A DNA stretch of 64,000 nt from Janibacter cremeus. Lineage in GTDB: Bacteria; Actinomycetota; Actinomycetes; Actinomycetales; Dermatophilaceae. The notes under the pieces are model-generated. The model worked only from the letters and a program-made list of their open reading frames with translations, made no database searches and was not told the origin of the DNA. Where the stretch lies: NCBI RefSeq assembly GCF_013409205.1, contig NZ_JACCAE010000001.1, positions 2,170,001-2,234,000 on the forward strand, written 5' to 3'. The stretch's first letter is position 1. Every line of letters starts with the position of its first letter. The translations under genes and the position numbers were made by a program. Shown piece by piece: positions 26,203 through 35,470 of the stretch.

Positions 26203-27653
26203 ACCCGAGAGCCACGCCCCTCGACTGGAGCCGTGCGGCGGGAGCCGACGAAGTGCGGGCCGCGCTCGCGGACCTGCGCGCGGGGGACCTGCCCACCCAC
26301 GGCGGCCGGACCCTCAGCTATGTCTACGACTCGGGGATGGCCGCGGTCGACGAGATCGGACGCGAGGCACTCACCGCCTTCGCCGCGTCCAACGGCCTGG
26401 ACCCGACCGCCTTCCCGTCACTGGCCAGCATGGAGACCGACCTCGTGGGTCTCGCCCGTGACCTGCTCGACGGGCCCGCGAGCACGGTCGGTGTGGCCAC
26501 CTCGGGCGGGACCGAGTCGCTCGTCCTGGCCGTGCTCGCCGCCCGGGACGGCAACCCGCAGATCACCCGCCCGCAGGTCGTTGCCCCCGAGACCGTGCAC
26601 GCGGCCGTGCACAAGGCCGGCCACCTCCTGGGAGTCGAGGTGGTGACCGTGCCGGTGGACCCGCACACCTTCCGACCCGACCCCGACGACATGGCTGCGG
26701 CCGTCACGGACTCGACGGTCCTGCTCCTGGCCTCGGCGCCGTCGTACGCGCACGGGGTGATCGACCCGGTCGAGGAGATCGCGGCGGTTGCTGCTGCGCG
26801 GGGCATCCGCTGCCACGTCGACGCGTGCATCGGTGGCTGGGTGCTGCCCTTCCTCGAGGGCCTGCCGCCGTGGACCTTCGCCGTGGAGGGCGTCACGAGC
26901 ATCTCCGTCGACCTGCACAAGTACGCCTACACGCCCAAGGGGATCTCGCTGCTGCTGCACCGGGACCCTGCGCTTCGTCGCGGCCACTTCTTTGCCTGCG
27001 CGGACTGGCCCGGCTACACGGTGCTCAACACGACCCTCCAGTCGACGAAGTCCGGCGGCCCCCTCGCCGCGGCCTGGGCGGTCGTGCACGCGATCGGGCG
27101 CGACGGCTACGGCGAGCTCGCCCGCAGCGTCCGGGACGCGACCCTGCAGGTGGCCGCCGTCGTGGACGAGATCGATGGGCTGCGCGTGGTCGTCGCACCC
27201 GACTCCACGCTGCTCGCCCTCGCGACGGACGAGCGCTGTGACGTCTTCACCATCGCGGACGAGATGGGCTCGCGCGGCTGGCTGGTCCAACCGCAGATGT
27301 CCTTCGCCGGACACCCGGCGACGCTGCACCTCTCCCTGTGCGCGGCCACCGCCACCCGGGTGGAGGAACTGGTCTCGGCACTGACGCAGGCGTCGGCCGA
27401 GGCGGTGCGAAGGGGGCCGGTCCGGGTCGATCCGCAGCTTGCCGCAGCGGCCGAGGCCCTCGACCCCGCCGGGCTCGATGACGCAGCCCTCGACGGGCTC
27501 CTCGCCATCGCGGGGCTGGTCGGCGACGGTGGTGGCGTGGAGGTGCCCGAGCGCATGGCCGAGGTCAACGCCCTGCTGGACATCGCCCCACCGCCGCTGC
27601 GCGAGGCGCTGCTGACCGCAGTCCTCGATCGGCTCACCCGGACACGACCCTGA
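26199..27653 (+). CDS. PLP-dependent decarboxylase / sphingosine-phosphate-lyase-like enzyme
   Basis: 484 aa from the ATG at 26199, inside the end of the transporter gene. SGGTESLVLAVLAARD binds the cofactor phosphate, HVDACIGGWVLPF carries the pyridine-N Asp, and SISVDLHKYAYTPKG carries the Schiff-base Lys. This set belongs to group II PLP decarboxylases, closest in style to sphingosine-1-phosphate lyase and bacterial tyrosine/aspartate decarboxylases. The C-terminal 70 residues are an Ala/Asp-rich helical tail. The substrate is unknown. Strict coupling with an MFS permease suggests an uptake-and-cleavage or export pair. Confidence 0.87.
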   Translation: MNPRATPLDWSRAAGADEVRAALADLRAGDLPTHGGRTLSYVYDSGMAAVDEIGREALTAFAASNGLDPTAFPSLASMETDLVGLARDLLDGPASTVGVATSGGTESLVLAVLAARDGNPQITRPQVVAPETVHAAVHKAGHLLGVEVVTVPVDPHTFRPDPDDMAAAVTDSTVLLLASAPSYAHGVIDPVEEIAAVAAARGIRCHVDACIGGWVLPFLEGLPPWTFAVEGVTSISVDLHKYAYTPKGISLLLHRDPALRRGHFFACADWPGYTVLNTTLQSTKSGGPLAAAWAVVHAIGRDGYGELARSVRDATLQVAAVVDEIDGLRVVVAPDSTLLALATDERCDVFTIADEMGSRGWLVQPQMSFAGHPATLHLSLCAATATRVEELVSALTQASAEAVRRGPVRVDPQLAAAAEALDPAGLDDAALDGLLAIAGLVGDGGGVEVPERMAEVNALLDIAPPPLREALLTAVLDRLTRTRP

Positions 27654-27720
27654 CACCGTCGGGCCCGACATGGCTCAGCCGCGTGTGCGGTGAGGCCCTG
27701 GGGAGGCGACGCGGCCCCTG

Positions 27721-28248
27721 TCAGTTCTCGCGAGCCACGAAGGGGGTCACGCTGGAGGAGTCCCCGATGTCGTCGCGGCCGATGACTCCGAGGCTTCCGT
27801 CGCGCAGGAGCAGCACGGTGTGCACCTCCTCGAGGGAGCCCTTGCCTGCACCGCGCACGGCTTCGTGCACGTCGTCGTCGATGAGTCGGTGGCGACGAAG
27901 GGCGCGATCGCGCATCCGGCCGTCCTCGTAGAGCACCACGGGCGGGTGGTCCAGGAGTCGGCGGAAGAATGTCGACCGGGACCGCAGCCACGCCAGGAGC
28001 CACTGCAGGGCGATGAGGAAGACCAGCAGCCAGAGCAGCTGACTGACCGTCGACTTCTCTGCCGTGAGGACGCGGCCGAAGGCCGACCCGAGAGTCACTG
28101 CGAGGACGAAGTCCAGCGGGCTCATCTTGGACATGGTGCGTGGCCCGGTGGTGCGCAGCAGCAGCACCAGGGCGAGGTAGCCGACGCTCGCCATGAGCGT
28201 CACCTGGATCAAGGGCGTCCAGCCGTTCCAGAACAGAGGGGATGTCAT
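27721..28248 (-). CDS. DUF421 (YetF-like) membrane protein
   Basis: 175 aa from the ATG at 28248; the open frame continues upstream without conserved content and the ribosome site is weak. Three N-terminal hydrophobic helices (about 10-33, 44-65 and 68-90) precede a soluble YetF/YcaP-type domain with RLLDHPPVVLYEDGRM and SLEEVHTVLLLRDGSLGVI. The family is common in Gram-positive bacteria, with spore-germination and stress links in Bacillus but no known enzymatic role. It is convergent with the decarboxylase gene, 67 bp apart. Confidence 0.87.
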   Translation of the reverse strand: MTSPLFWNGWTPLIQVTLMASVGYLALVLLLRTTGPRTMSKMSPLDFVLAVTLGSAFGRVLTAEKSTVSQLLWLLVFLIALQWLLAWLRSRSTFFRRLLDHPPVVLYEDGRMRDRALRRHRLIDDDVHEAVRGAGKGSLEEVHTVLLLRDGSLGVIGRDDIGDSSSVTPFVAREN

Positions 28249-28401
28249 CCCGGCACAGTGGCACACCCCGCTGGGCGTCTGCATGCCAGGAGTGCCTGAG
28301 CGTTTGCACAGGACCGTCGTACCTCGCAGCAGCCCTTTGGCTGGCCTAGTCTGGTGACCTGCCCGCAGCCGCGGGTACGCCCCTTCGCCTCGGAGGTCAC
28401 G

Positions 28402-28575
28402 ATGGTCCGGCTGCTCATACCGCTGCTGCTGATGTCCGCAGCCGGTGGCCGCGAGCCCGCTGAGCACACCGTCTGGGATGACGAGGACGAGGCTCGCGAG
28501 GCAGCCTTTGATGCCGCGGAGGCAGCGGAGGCAGCGGAGGACGACGATACCGGGAGCGCACCGCCCCAGGAGTGA
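28402..28575 (+). CDS. Small acidic protein with hydrophobic N-terminus, hypothetical
   Basis: 57 aa. The ATG at 28402 has GGAGG 5 bp upstream. [16 protein letters not shown] looks like a short signal or anchor, followed by a strongly acidic, Ala-rich helix-prone stretch ([23 protein letters not shown]). No family was recognised. It stands alone between divergent genes, 164 bp upstream of pntA. Coding is supported only by the ribosome site and the coherent composition, so it could be spurious. Confidence 0.4.
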   Translation: MVRLLIPLLLMSAAGGREPAEHTVWDDEDEAREAAFDAAEAAEAAEDDDTGSAPPQE

Positions 28576-28739
28576 GTCCTGCGGCGCGTGGCCCGCCTGT
28601 GCCGCTCCGTGAGACGCACCGCCGTCTCACCACGTGGCCCTGTGATCATCATCCCCATCACAAAGTCGTGGGTTTTGCTGTGCACTGTCGTAGGTTGCGC
28701 ATCGACCCACACCCACCACACCCCAGTACTGGAGTGACG

Positions 28740-30272
28740 ATGCGAATTGGCGTACCCAAGGAGTCGAAGGCCGGGGAAACCCGTGTTGCCGCGACTCCCA
28801 AGACCGTCGCGCAGATGATCAAGCTGGGCTACGACGTGATCGTCGAGCCCGGCGCAGGAGAGGCCTCGGCCTACCCCGACCAGGGGTACGTCGATGCCGG
28901 AGCGAGCCTCGGTGAGAGCGCGGAGGTGTGGGCCAGCGACATCGTCGCCAAGATCAACGCCCCCACCGACGGCGAGGTGCCGCAGTTGCGTTCGGGGACG
29001 GTCTTGGCCTCCCTGCTGGCGCCTGCCCTGAACCCGGAGAAGGTCGAGGCGCTGCGCGAGCAGGGCGTGACCGCGATGGCGATGGACGCCGTGCCGCGGA
29101 TCTCGCGGGCGCAGTCCCTCGACGTGCTCTCCTCGATGGCCAACATCGCGGGATACCGAGCCGTGGTCGAGTCCGCGCACGAGTTCGGTGGTCTGTTCAC
29201 CGGGCAGGTCACGGCCGCGGGCAAGGTCCCGCCGGCCAAGGTCCTCGTCTGCGGCGCCGGCGTGGCCGGTCTCGCGGCGATCGGCGCCGCCGGTTCCCTC
29301 GGCGCGATCGTGCGCGCATTCGACGTGCGCCCGGAGGTCGCCGAGCAGGTCGAGTCGATGGGCGCCGACTTCCTCGAGATCGACGTCCAGCAGGAGATCT
29401 CCTCGGATGGCTACGCGAAGGAGGCCTCCGAGGACTTCAACGCCAAGGCCGCCGAGCTGTATGCGCAGCAGGCGCAGGACGTCGACATCATCATCACCAC
29501 GGCCCTGATCCCCGGCAAGCCCGCTCCGCGGCTGATCACCGAGGAGATGGTCGCCTCGATGAAGCCGGGGTCGGTCATCATCGACATGGCTGCCGGTACC
29601 GGTGGCAACGTCGCCGGCTCCGTCGCGGACGAGCGGGTCGTCACCGACAACGGTGTGCGCATCATCGGCTACACCGACCTGGCCGGCCGCCTGCCCACGC
29701 AGGCCAGCCAGCTGTACGGCACCAACATCGTCAACCTCCTGAAGCTGGTCACTCCGGAGAAGGACGGGCAGGCCGCCCTCGACATGGAGGACACCGTCGT
29801 GCGTGGCATGACCGTGACGAGGGAGAAGGAGACGCTCTGGCCACCGCCACCGGTGCAGGTCTCGGCCGCACCGGCAGCGCCCGCGGCCAAGGAGCCCGCG
29901 CCGGAGCCTGAGCCGAAGAAGCCGGTCGACCCGAATCGCAAGTTCTGGCTCATCGGCGGCGCCGCCGCGCTGTTCCTCGTCGCGGCCGCATTCATGCCGG
30001 CGGCCTTCCTGTCGCACTTCATTGTCTTCGCGCTGGCCGTCGTCATCGGTTTCTACGTCATCGGCAACGTGGCCCATGCCCTGCACACGCCGCTGATGTC
30101 GGTGACCAATGCGATCTCCGGGATCATCGTCGTCGGCGCCCTGCTCCAGGTGACGTCGTCGAACCTTGCCATCCAGGTGGTCGCGGCAGCAGCGATCTTC
30201 TTTGCCAGCATCAACGTCTTCGGTGGCTTCACCGTCACGCAGCGGATGCTCAACATGTTCCGGAAGGGCTGA
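28740..30272 (+). CDS. pntA: Proton-translocating NAD(P) transhydrogenase subunit alpha
   Basis: 510 aa from the ATG at 28740 with GGAG upstream; the length equals E. coli PntA. Residues 1-380 are the NAD(H)-binding dI domain: [30 protein letters not shown] (Rossmann fold) and [16 protein letters not shown] Pro/Lys/Glu linker leads to four C-terminal membrane helices (about 400-505), so this is the undivided alpha form rather than the split PntAA/PntAB form. With PntB it couples hydride transfer from NADH to NADP+ to proton entry, supplying NADPH. pntB follows after 3 bp. Confidence 0.96.
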   Translation: MRIGVPKESKAGETRVAATPKTVAQMIKLGYDVIVEPGAGEASAYPDQGYVDAGASLGESAEVWASDIVAKINAPTDGEVPQLRSGTVLASLLAPALNPEKVEALREQGVTAMAMDAVPRISRAQSLDVLSSMANIAGYRAVVESAHEFGGLFTGQVTAAGKVPPAKVLVCGAGVAGLAAIGAAGSLGAIVRAFDVRPEVAEQVESMGADFLEIDVQQEISSDGYAKEASEDFNAKAAELYAQQAQDVDIIITTALIPGKPAPRLITEEMVASMKPGSVIIDMAAGTGGNVAGSVADERVVTDNGVRIIGYTDLAGRLPTQASQLYGTNIVNLLKLVTPEKDGQAALDMEDTVVRGMTVTREKETLWPPPPVQVSAAPAAPAAKEPAPEPEPKKPVDPNRKFWLIGGAAALFLVAAAFMPAAFLSHFIVFALAVVIGFYVIGNVAHALHTPLMSVTNAISGIIVVGALLQVTSSNLAIQVVAAAAIFFASINVFGGFTVTQRMLNMFRKG

Positions 30273-30275
30273 GTC

Positions 30276-31727
30276 GTGCTTTCCACAGTCGTCACCGCCG
30301 CGTACATCGTCGCGGCCCTGTTGTTCATCCTCAGCCTCGCCGGGCTGAGCAAGCACGAGTCCGCCAAGCACGGCAACTGGTTCGGCATCGCCGGCATGGT
30401 CATCGCCCTCGTGGCCACCATCGCGCTGGTCGTCAAGGGCGTCTACGACGGGCCCGGTGCGGCCCTCGACGCCGGCAAGTGGGGCCTGGGCGTGCTCGTG
30501 GTCACCATGGCCCTCGGTGGGGCCATCGGTGTGCGGATCGCCCGTCGCGTCGAGATGACCGGTATGCCGGAGCTCATCGCGATGATGCACTCCTTCGTCG
30601 GTCTGGCCGCCGTGCTCGTCGGTTACAACTCCTTCCTCGGCGCGCACGGGGACTCCGCCGAGGCGGTCGCGGCGCACCGGGCGCTCGAGGCCATCGACAT
30701 GGTCGGGATCCACAACGGGGAGGTCTTCGTCGGCGTCTTCATCGGTGCCCTGACCTTCACCGGCTCGATCGTGGCCTACCTCAAGCTCAGCGCGAAGATG
30801 AAGTCCGCGCCGCTGGTACTGCCGATGCGCCACTGGCTCAATCTGCTGGCCGTACTGGTCTCGTTCGCGCTCGGCGTGTGGTTCGTGGTCTCGCCGTCGC
30901 TGCTGCCGCTGGCGATCATGACCGTCATCGCGCTGGCCTTCGGGTGGCACCTGGTCGCCTCCATCGGTGGCGGTGACATGCCGGTCGTCATCTCGATGCT
31001 CAACAGCTACTCGGGCTGGGCCGCGGCCGCGGCGGGCTTCATGCTCTCCAACGACCTGCTCATCGTCACCGGTGCGCTCGTCGGTTCCTCCGGTGCCTTC
31101 CTCTCCTACATCATGTGCAAGGCGATGAACCGCTCGTTCATCTCCGTCATCGCCGGTGGGTTCGGTGCCGACGCGCCGGCCGCCAGCGGAGACGAGGACT
31201 ACGGCGAGCACCGTGAGACCAACGCCGAGGCAGTCGCCGAGATGCTCGGGGATGCTTCCTCGGTCGTCATCACCCCCGGGTACGGCATGGCCGTGGCCCA
31301 GGCGCAGTACCCGGTCGCCGACCTCACGGAGCAGCTGCGGGCGAAGGGCGTGGACGTCCGGTTCGGCATCCACCCGGTGGCCGGTCGCCTGCCCGGCCAC
31401 ATGAACGTCCTCCTCGCGGAGGCGAAGGTGCCCTACGACGTCGTGCTCGAGATGGACGAGATCAACGACGACTTCCCGGCCACGGACGTCGTCCTGGTCA
31501 TCGGCGCCAACGACACGGTCAACCCGGCCGCGGCAGAGGACCCGAGCAGCCCGATCGCCGGGATGCCGGTCCTGGAGGTCTGGAACGCCAAGGACGTCAT
31601 CGTCTTCAAGCGGTCGATGGCCACCGGCTACGCCGGGGTGCAGAACCCGCTGTTCTTCAAGGACAACACCCAGATGCTCTTCGGTGACGCCAAGGAGCGG
31701 GTCGGGGAGATCCTCAAGTCGATCTGA
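30276..31727 (+). CDS. pntB: Proton-translocating NAD(P) transhydrogenase subunit beta
   Basis: 483 aa from a GTG, 3 bp after pntA. The N-terminal 270 residues form the membrane domain ([48 protein letters not shown]). The C-terminal NADP(H)-binding dIII domain has [46 protein letters not shown] and [11 protein letters not shown]. All landmarks of the beta subunit are intact. A strong hairpin follows the stop codon. Confidence 0.97.
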   Translation: MLSTVVTAAYIVAALLFILSLAGLSKHESAKHGNWFGIAGMVIALVATIALVVKGVYDGPGAALDAGKWGLGVLVVTMALGGAIGVRIARRVEMTGMPELIAMMHSFVGLAAVLVGYNSFLGAHGDSAEAVAAHRALEAIDMVGIHNGEVFVGVFIGALTFTGSIVAYLKLSAKMKSAPLVLPMRHWLNLLAVLVSFALGVWFVVSPSLLPLAIMTVIALAFGWHLVASIGGGDMPVVISMLNSYSGWAAAAAGFMLSNDLLIVTGALVGSSGAFLSYIMCKAMNRSFISVIAGGFGADAPAASGDEDYGEHRETNAEAVAEMLGDASSVVITPGYGMAVAQAQYPVADLTEQLRAKGVDVRFGIHPVAGRLPGHMNVLLAEAKVPYDVVLEMDEINDDFPATDVVLVIGANDTVNPAAAEDPSSPIAGMPVLEVWNAKDVIVFKRSMATGYAGVQNPLFFKDNTQMLFGDAKERVGEILKSI

Positions 31728-31742
31728 TCAGCTCACGCCACA

Positions 31743-31784
31743 CGAAGGGCGGTGCTCACCCGATCGGGTGAGCATCGCCCTTCG
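31743..31784 (+). terminator. Terminator hairpin after pntB
   Basis: A 19-bp stem (31743-31761 with 31766-31784, one G-T pair) has loop GATC, starting 15 bp after the pntB stop and isolating it from the padR promoter. Confidence 0.85.
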
Positions 31785-31861
31785 TCATGTCCGCCCGCCA
31801 CCTCCGCCGTACCCAGCTCTCGCAGCCGCGTGGGCGGGTGCGGAGGGCGAAGGGAGTGCCA

Positions 31862-31891
31862 TGGACAATAGTGTGCGACGCACACTATTGT
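31862..31891 (+). promoter_or_regulatory. padR promoter with embedded perfect palindromic operator
   Basis: Half-site CAATAGTGTGCG (31866-31877) and its exact complement (31879-31890) flank one central base: a 12-bp perfect inverted repeat. A -35-like TGGACA (31862-31867) and a -10-like TATTGT (31886-31891) are 18 bp apart, so the palindrome fills the spacer. The predicted transcription start is at or next to the padR ATG at 31899, giving a leaderless or nearly leaderless mRNA. This fits repression by PadR of its own operon. Confidence 0.75.
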
Positions 31892-31898
31892 GTCGAGC

Positions 31899-32234
31899 AT
31901 GGACGAGGGCGTGCTGGGGGGACACCTTCAGGAGCTGCGGCGCGGCACCGTCGTGCTCGCCGCCTTGGCGACCCTGACGACCCCGAGGTACGGCTACGCC
32001 CTGCTCGAGACGCTCGATCGCGCGGGCTTCCCGGTCGACGGCAACACGCTCTACCCGCTGCTGCGACGCCTGGAGAAGCAGGGTCTGCTGACCAGCGAGT
32101 GGAACACCGACGAGGCGCGCCCGCGGAAGTTCTACCGGACCAGCCCGGCGGGGGACGAGCTGCTCGCGCATCTGCAGACCCACTGGCGATCGCTGGACTC
32201 GGCGATCGAGGCGCTGGACGGAGACCAGTCGTGA
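31899..32234 (+). CDS. PadR-family transcriptional regulator
   Basis: 111 aa from the ATG at 31899 (a GTG at 31890 is inside the operator and less likely). The winged helix has RRGTVVLAALATL, YGYALLETL, GNTLYPLLRRLEKQGLL and the wing RKFYRTSPAGDELL, all typical of short PadR proteins. It probably represses its own two-gene operon through the palindrome immediately upstream. Its stop overlaps the start of the HAAS-type membrane protein gene by 4 bp (GTGA). PadR plus HAAS-domain protein is a recurring pairing in Gram-positive bacteria. Confidence 0.93.
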   Translation: MDEGVLGGHLQELRRGTVVLAALATLTTPRYGYALLETLDRAGFPVDGNTLYPLLRRLEKQGLLTSEWNTDEARPRKFYRTSPAGDELLAHLQTHWRSLDSAIEALDGDQS

Positions 32235-33220
32235 CCACGACGACGAGCCTGACCGACCGCTACGTGTGGACCGTGTCGCGCCAGCTGCCCGACGAGATCG
32301 GCCCTGACGTGGCCCGAGAGCTGCGCGGCGCCCTCACCGAGACCATCGAGGCCAAGGTCGCCGCCGGTACTGACCCGAGGGAGGCCGAGCTGGCTGCCGT
32401 GCGCGAGCTCGGGGACCCGGACGTGCTCGCCCGTGAGTACCTGGGGCGGCCCAGCCACCTCATCGGCCCACGCTTCTACGCAGAGTGGGTCCGGGTGCTG
32501 ACCTTTCTCCTGTCGTTCGTCCTGCCCGTGATCGTTCTCGTCACCGTCGGCGTCCAGGTGCTGGCGACCGACAAGGGCGTCGGAGCCCTCATCGGCACAG
32601 GGATCGGGCTCGCGGTACAGGTCGCCCTCCACCTCGTCTTCTGGACGACGCTCGCCTTCGCTCTCGTCGAGCGCTACGGCAGCGGTGGTGAGGGCGAGCG
32701 CTTCGTCTCCGAATGGGACCCGGCTGACCTCGCCGACCCCGATGTCCTGTGGCGCCGCCCCGGCACCCTCGAGGTGTTCGGCGATGTGCTCTTCGGCGTG
32801 ATCGTCACGCTCCTCGTCGTCTGGCAGTTCGCCGGTGTCGGTGGGCGCGGGATCCAGGTGCTCGACCCCGACCTCTCGCTCGGTTGGCAGGCCACAGTCG
32901 TGGGCCTTCTCCTGGCCGAGGTCGCAGCCACCCTGCTGGTCTGGATGGCCGGTCGGTGGCGGGTGGTGTTCTCGCTCGCCCATGCCGCCACCAACGTCGC
33001 ACTGGCCGTCGTGCTCATCCACCTCGTCCTCGATGGACGTCTGCTCACCGATCTGCCGCAGGTCCTCGGCGAGAAGTTCGGCTGGGACGTCGACTGGAGT
33101 GTCTCGACGCCGGCGGTGGTGCTCGGCGTCGTCGTCGTGTGCGGCTGGGACGTGGTCACCTCGTTGACCCGGTTGGTCCGTAGCGCGCGGATGCGGCGCC
33201 ACCGGGGGGTGGGTCAGTAG
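32231..33220 (+). CDS. HAAS/permease-prefix-domain membrane protein
   Basis: 329 aa from a GTG overlapping the padR stop. Residues 1-80 are a helical cytoplasmic domain (LTDRYVWTVSRQLP, ARELRGALTETIEAKVAAG, LAAVRELGDPDVLAREYLG) of the HAAS/permease-prefix type. Five or six hydrophobic helices follow (from about 90 to 315). Such proteins are usually controlled by a cotranscribed PadR and are thought to act in envelope stress or as membrane signalling parts. The exact role is not known. Its last 7 bp overlap the convergent PH-domain gene. Confidence 0.85.
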   Translation: MTTTTSLTDRYVWTVSRQLPDEIGPDVARELRGALTETIEAKVAAGTDPREAELAAVRELGDPDVLAREYLGRPSHLIGPRFYAEWVRVLTFLLSFVLPVIVLVTVGVQVLATDKGVGALIGTGIGLAVQVALHLVFWTTLAFALVERYGSGGEGERFVSEWDPADLADPDVLWRRPGTLEVFGDVLFGVIVTLLVVWQFAGVGGRGIQVLDPDLSLGWQATVVGLLLAEVAATLLVWMAGRWRVVFSLAHAATNVALAVVLIHLVLDGRLLTDLPQVLGEKFGWDVDWSVSTPAVVLGVVVVCGWDVVTSLTRLVRSARMRRHRGVGQ

Positions 33221-33906
33221 CCGTACGGGTCGTACGGCGGCAACTCGCCGGTGTCGGCGTCGCGGTCGCGCCGTACGAGGTCGCTGCTGCGGTAGATCGA
33301 GGCGTGATCCCGCCGCTCATCGGCCCAGGAGTCCTCGTCCGTGTCGTCGGCGCCGTCGTGGCGCGAGGTCTCCCACGCCGGGTCGTCGTCATCGTCGAGG
33401 GTCGGGTCGGTCAGACCGAAGACGACGGCGCAGATCGCCCGGTAGTTGTCGTCCGGGTTCGGGACGAAGGAGATCTGCGACAGGGCCTGGTCCTGACCGG
33501 CGCTCTCGAGGATGAAGGTGCCGTAGCCGAGGACGCGGCCGAGCAGGGATCGCTTGTACCCCATGTCCGTGACCTTCTTCAGCGGCATCATCGAGACCTT
33601 GTGGTTGATCCACCCCTCGAAGAGGACGATCCGCTTGTCGGTGGCCACGACCTGGGTGTGGCGCCACTCGATCCACTGCCAGGCGGCCCAGAGGCAGGCG
33701 ATGATCCACAGGATCCAGACGTACTTCAGGATCCCGCTGTGGGCGATGCTGACGGACAGGTCCAGCCACAGCGCGATCGCTGTGGCGGCGAGGACGATCA
33801 GGGCCGGCTTGAGCAGGACGATCGGGTGGTAGTGGATCTCCGCGGCCGGTGTCTCACCGGGGAGCAGGTACCGCTGGACACCGCCGTGGTCGACGCGCGC
33901 CGACAC
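33214..33906 (-). CDS. Bacterial PH-domain membrane protein
   Basis: 230 aa. Two hydrophobic helices (about 30-50 and 60-80) are followed by a bPH2-type domain: TQVVATDKRIVLFEGWINHKVSMMPLKKVTDMGYKRSLLGRVLGYGTFILESAG. After it comes a long acidic tail (DDDDDPAW, DDTDEDSWADE) ending in PPYDPYGY. The family is common in actinobacteria, with no assigned biochemical role. It runs with the small membrane protein gene upstream (4 bp apart) and overlaps the HAAS-type gene tail-to-tail by 7 bp. Confidence 0.88.
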   Translation of the reverse strand: MSARVDHGGVQRYLLPGETPAAEIHYHPIVLLKPALIVLAATAIALWLDLSVSIAHSGILKYVWILWIIACLWAAWQWIEWRHTQVVATDKRIVLFEGWINHKVSMMPLKKVTDMGYKRSLLGRVLGYGTFILESAGQDQALSQISFVPNPDDNYRAICAVVFGLTDPTLDDDDDPAWETSRHDGADDTDEDSWADERRDHASIYRSSDLVRRDRDADTGELPPYDPYGY

Positions 33907-33910
33907 GGCG

Positions 33911-34084
33911 TCACCTGCTGATCAGTGAGTCGAAGAAGCGACCGATGTTCTCCACGCCGTTGGCGAGGATCTCCCAGGCGGTGCCGACCATGTCGGCGGC
34001 GTCCGAGGGGGAGGTCAGGATCGCGTAGAGGAGGAAGATCGTGACCAGCCAGAGGACGATCTTCTTGATCGGCGGCGTGTTCAT
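33911..34084 (-). CDS. Small single-helix membrane protein
   Basis: 57 aa from the ATG at 34084, with GGAGAAG 8 bp upstream; the longer frame is not supported. Residues 6-24 are hydrophobic (IKKIVLWLVTIFLLYAILT), followed by a soluble amphipathic tail (TAWEILANGVENIGRFFDSLIS). Small proteins of this build are seen next to PH-domain genes in related actinobacteria. It lies 4 bp from the PH-domain gene, so the two are likely cotranscribed. The function is unknown. Confidence 0.75.
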   Translation of the reverse strand: MNTPPIKKIVLWLVTIFLLYAILTSPSDAADMVGTAWEILANGVENIGRFFDSLISR

Positions 34085-34193
34085 GGGTCGTTCTTCTCCG
34101 TCTTCGGGCGGCTGGGCCCGTGAGGGCGCAGTGGGACGCCCCAGTGTTGCAGATGTGACCAGTGGGACTGGCGACCCTGCATCCGCAGGCGCG

Positions 34194-34832
34194 TCAGACG
34201 ATGCCGTAGAGGCGGTCTCCGGCATCGCCGAGTCCGGGGACGATGTAGCCGTTCGCGTCGAGCTTCTCGTCGATGGCGCCGGTGACCAGTCGGATCGGCA
34301 CGTCCAGCCCCCCCAGGTCCCGCTCGAGTGCGTCGATGCCCTCTGGTGCCGCGATCAACGTGACGGCGGTGATGTCGTCGGCGCCCCGCTCGACGAGGTA
34401 TCGGATCGACATCGCCAGGGTGCCGCCGGTGGCAAGCATCGGGTCGATGACGTAGCACTGTCGGCCGGAGAGGTCATCGGGCAGTCGGTTGGCGTAGGTG
34501 ACGGCCTCGAGCGTCTCCTCGTTGCGCAGCATCCCGAGGAAGCCGACCTCGGCGGTCGGCAGCAGGCGGACCATGCCCTCCAGCATCCCGAGCCCCGCAC
34601 GCAGGATCGGCACGACGAGCGGCTTGGGCGTCGACAACTTCAGTCCGGTCGTCGGACCGACGGGTGTGGTGATGTCGAAGGGCTCGCACCGCACCTCCCG
34701 GGTTGCCTCGTACGCCAGGAGCGTGACCAGTTCTTCGGCGAGCCGACGGAAGGTCGGGCTGTCCGTGTCCTTCTTCCGCAGGTAGGTCAACTTGTGGGCG
34801 ATGAGTGGGTGGTCCGGGACGGTGACGCGCAT
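34194..34832 (-). CDS. upp: Uracil phosphoribosyltransferase
   Basis: 212 aa, a normal length. [30 protein letters not shown] (PRPP loop) and the C-terminal [15 protein letters not shown] (uracil site) identify UPRTase, which converts uracil and PRPP to UMP in pyrimidine salvage. It is divergent from tadA, with only about 30 bp between starts, a pairing frequent in actinobacteria. Confidence 0.97.
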   Translation of the reverse strand: MRVTVPDHPLIAHKLTYLRKKDTDSPTFRRLAEELVTLLAYEATREVRCEPFDITTPVGPTTGLKLSTPKPLVVPILRAGLGMLEGMVRLLPTAEVGFLGMLRNEETLEAVTYANRLPDDLSGRQCYVIDPMLATGGTLAMSIRYLVERGADDITAVTLIAAPEGIDALERDLGGLDVPIRLVTGAIDEKLDANGYIVPGLGDAGDRLYGIV

Positions 34833-34864
34833 GAGCCGAACCTACCGTGCGGGAGACTGTGGGG

Positions 34865-35353
34865 GTGAGCCATGACCCGACCCGTCCGCAACGCCCTGCC
34901 GAGGAGGCGTGGATGGAGCGCGCCCTGCACCTGGCGAGGCAGGCTGCCGCCGACGGAGATATCCCCGTGGGCGCGGTCGTCGTCGACGCGGACGGCGTGA
35001 TCATCGGCGAAGGGAGGAACACCCGCGAGCGTGATGGTGACCCCACGGGCCACGCCGAGGTGGTCGCCCTTCGCTCGGCGGCGGCGGCGAAGGGGGAGTG
35101 GCGCCTGACGGGGTGCACCCTCGTCGTCACGCTGGAGCCGTGCCCGATGTGCGCCGGCGCGAGCGCCCTCGCCCGGGTCGACAGGATTGTTCTCGGAGCC
35201 TGGGACCCGAAGATGGGCGCCTGCGGCTCGGTGTGGGACATCGTGCGCGACCGACGCTCGACCCACCGGGTCGAGGTCGTCGGGGGTGTCCATGAGGCGG
35301 AGTGTGCCGCGATGCTGCTCGAGTTCTTCGCTCGACAGCGCGGGGCCGGCTGA
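34865..35353 (+). CDS. tadA: tRNA adenosine(34) deaminase
   Basis: 162 aa from the GTG at 34865; GTG at 34847 and ATG at 34913 are alternatives, but the EEAWMERAL segment conserved in TadA lies before the ATG. GHAEVVAL (zinc His and proton-shuttle Glu) and LEPCPMCAGA (zinc Cys pair) form the deaminase site, and the C-terminal ECAAMLLEFF helix is typical. It converts A34 to inosine in tRNA-Arg(ACG), and such a tRNA is encoded at 7403 in this window. Confidence 0.94.
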   Translation: MSHDPTRPQRPAEEAWMERALHLARQAAADGDIPVGAVVVDADGVIIGEGRNTRERDGDPTGHAEVVALRSAAAAKGEWRLTGCTLVVTLEPCPMCAGASALARVDRIVLGAWDPKMGACGSVWDIVRDRRSTHRVEVVGGVHEAECAAMLLEFFARQRGAG

Positions 35354-35470
35354 CCCTCGCACGGTCCTTCACAGTCCACCTGTTGACGGGTCCACGGTGT
35401 TCCACCACGCTGGAAGTCCTGTCGATGCGGCAGCAGGCTACGCCCTCGTGGCGAGAAGGTGGTGTCTCGC

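Noticed and set aside
28245..31400. Open frame of about 1050 codons on the minus strand opposite pntAB
   Set aside because: It is antisense to two conserved transhydrogenase genes, with His/Asp/Gly-rich low-complexity content and no recognisable motifs.
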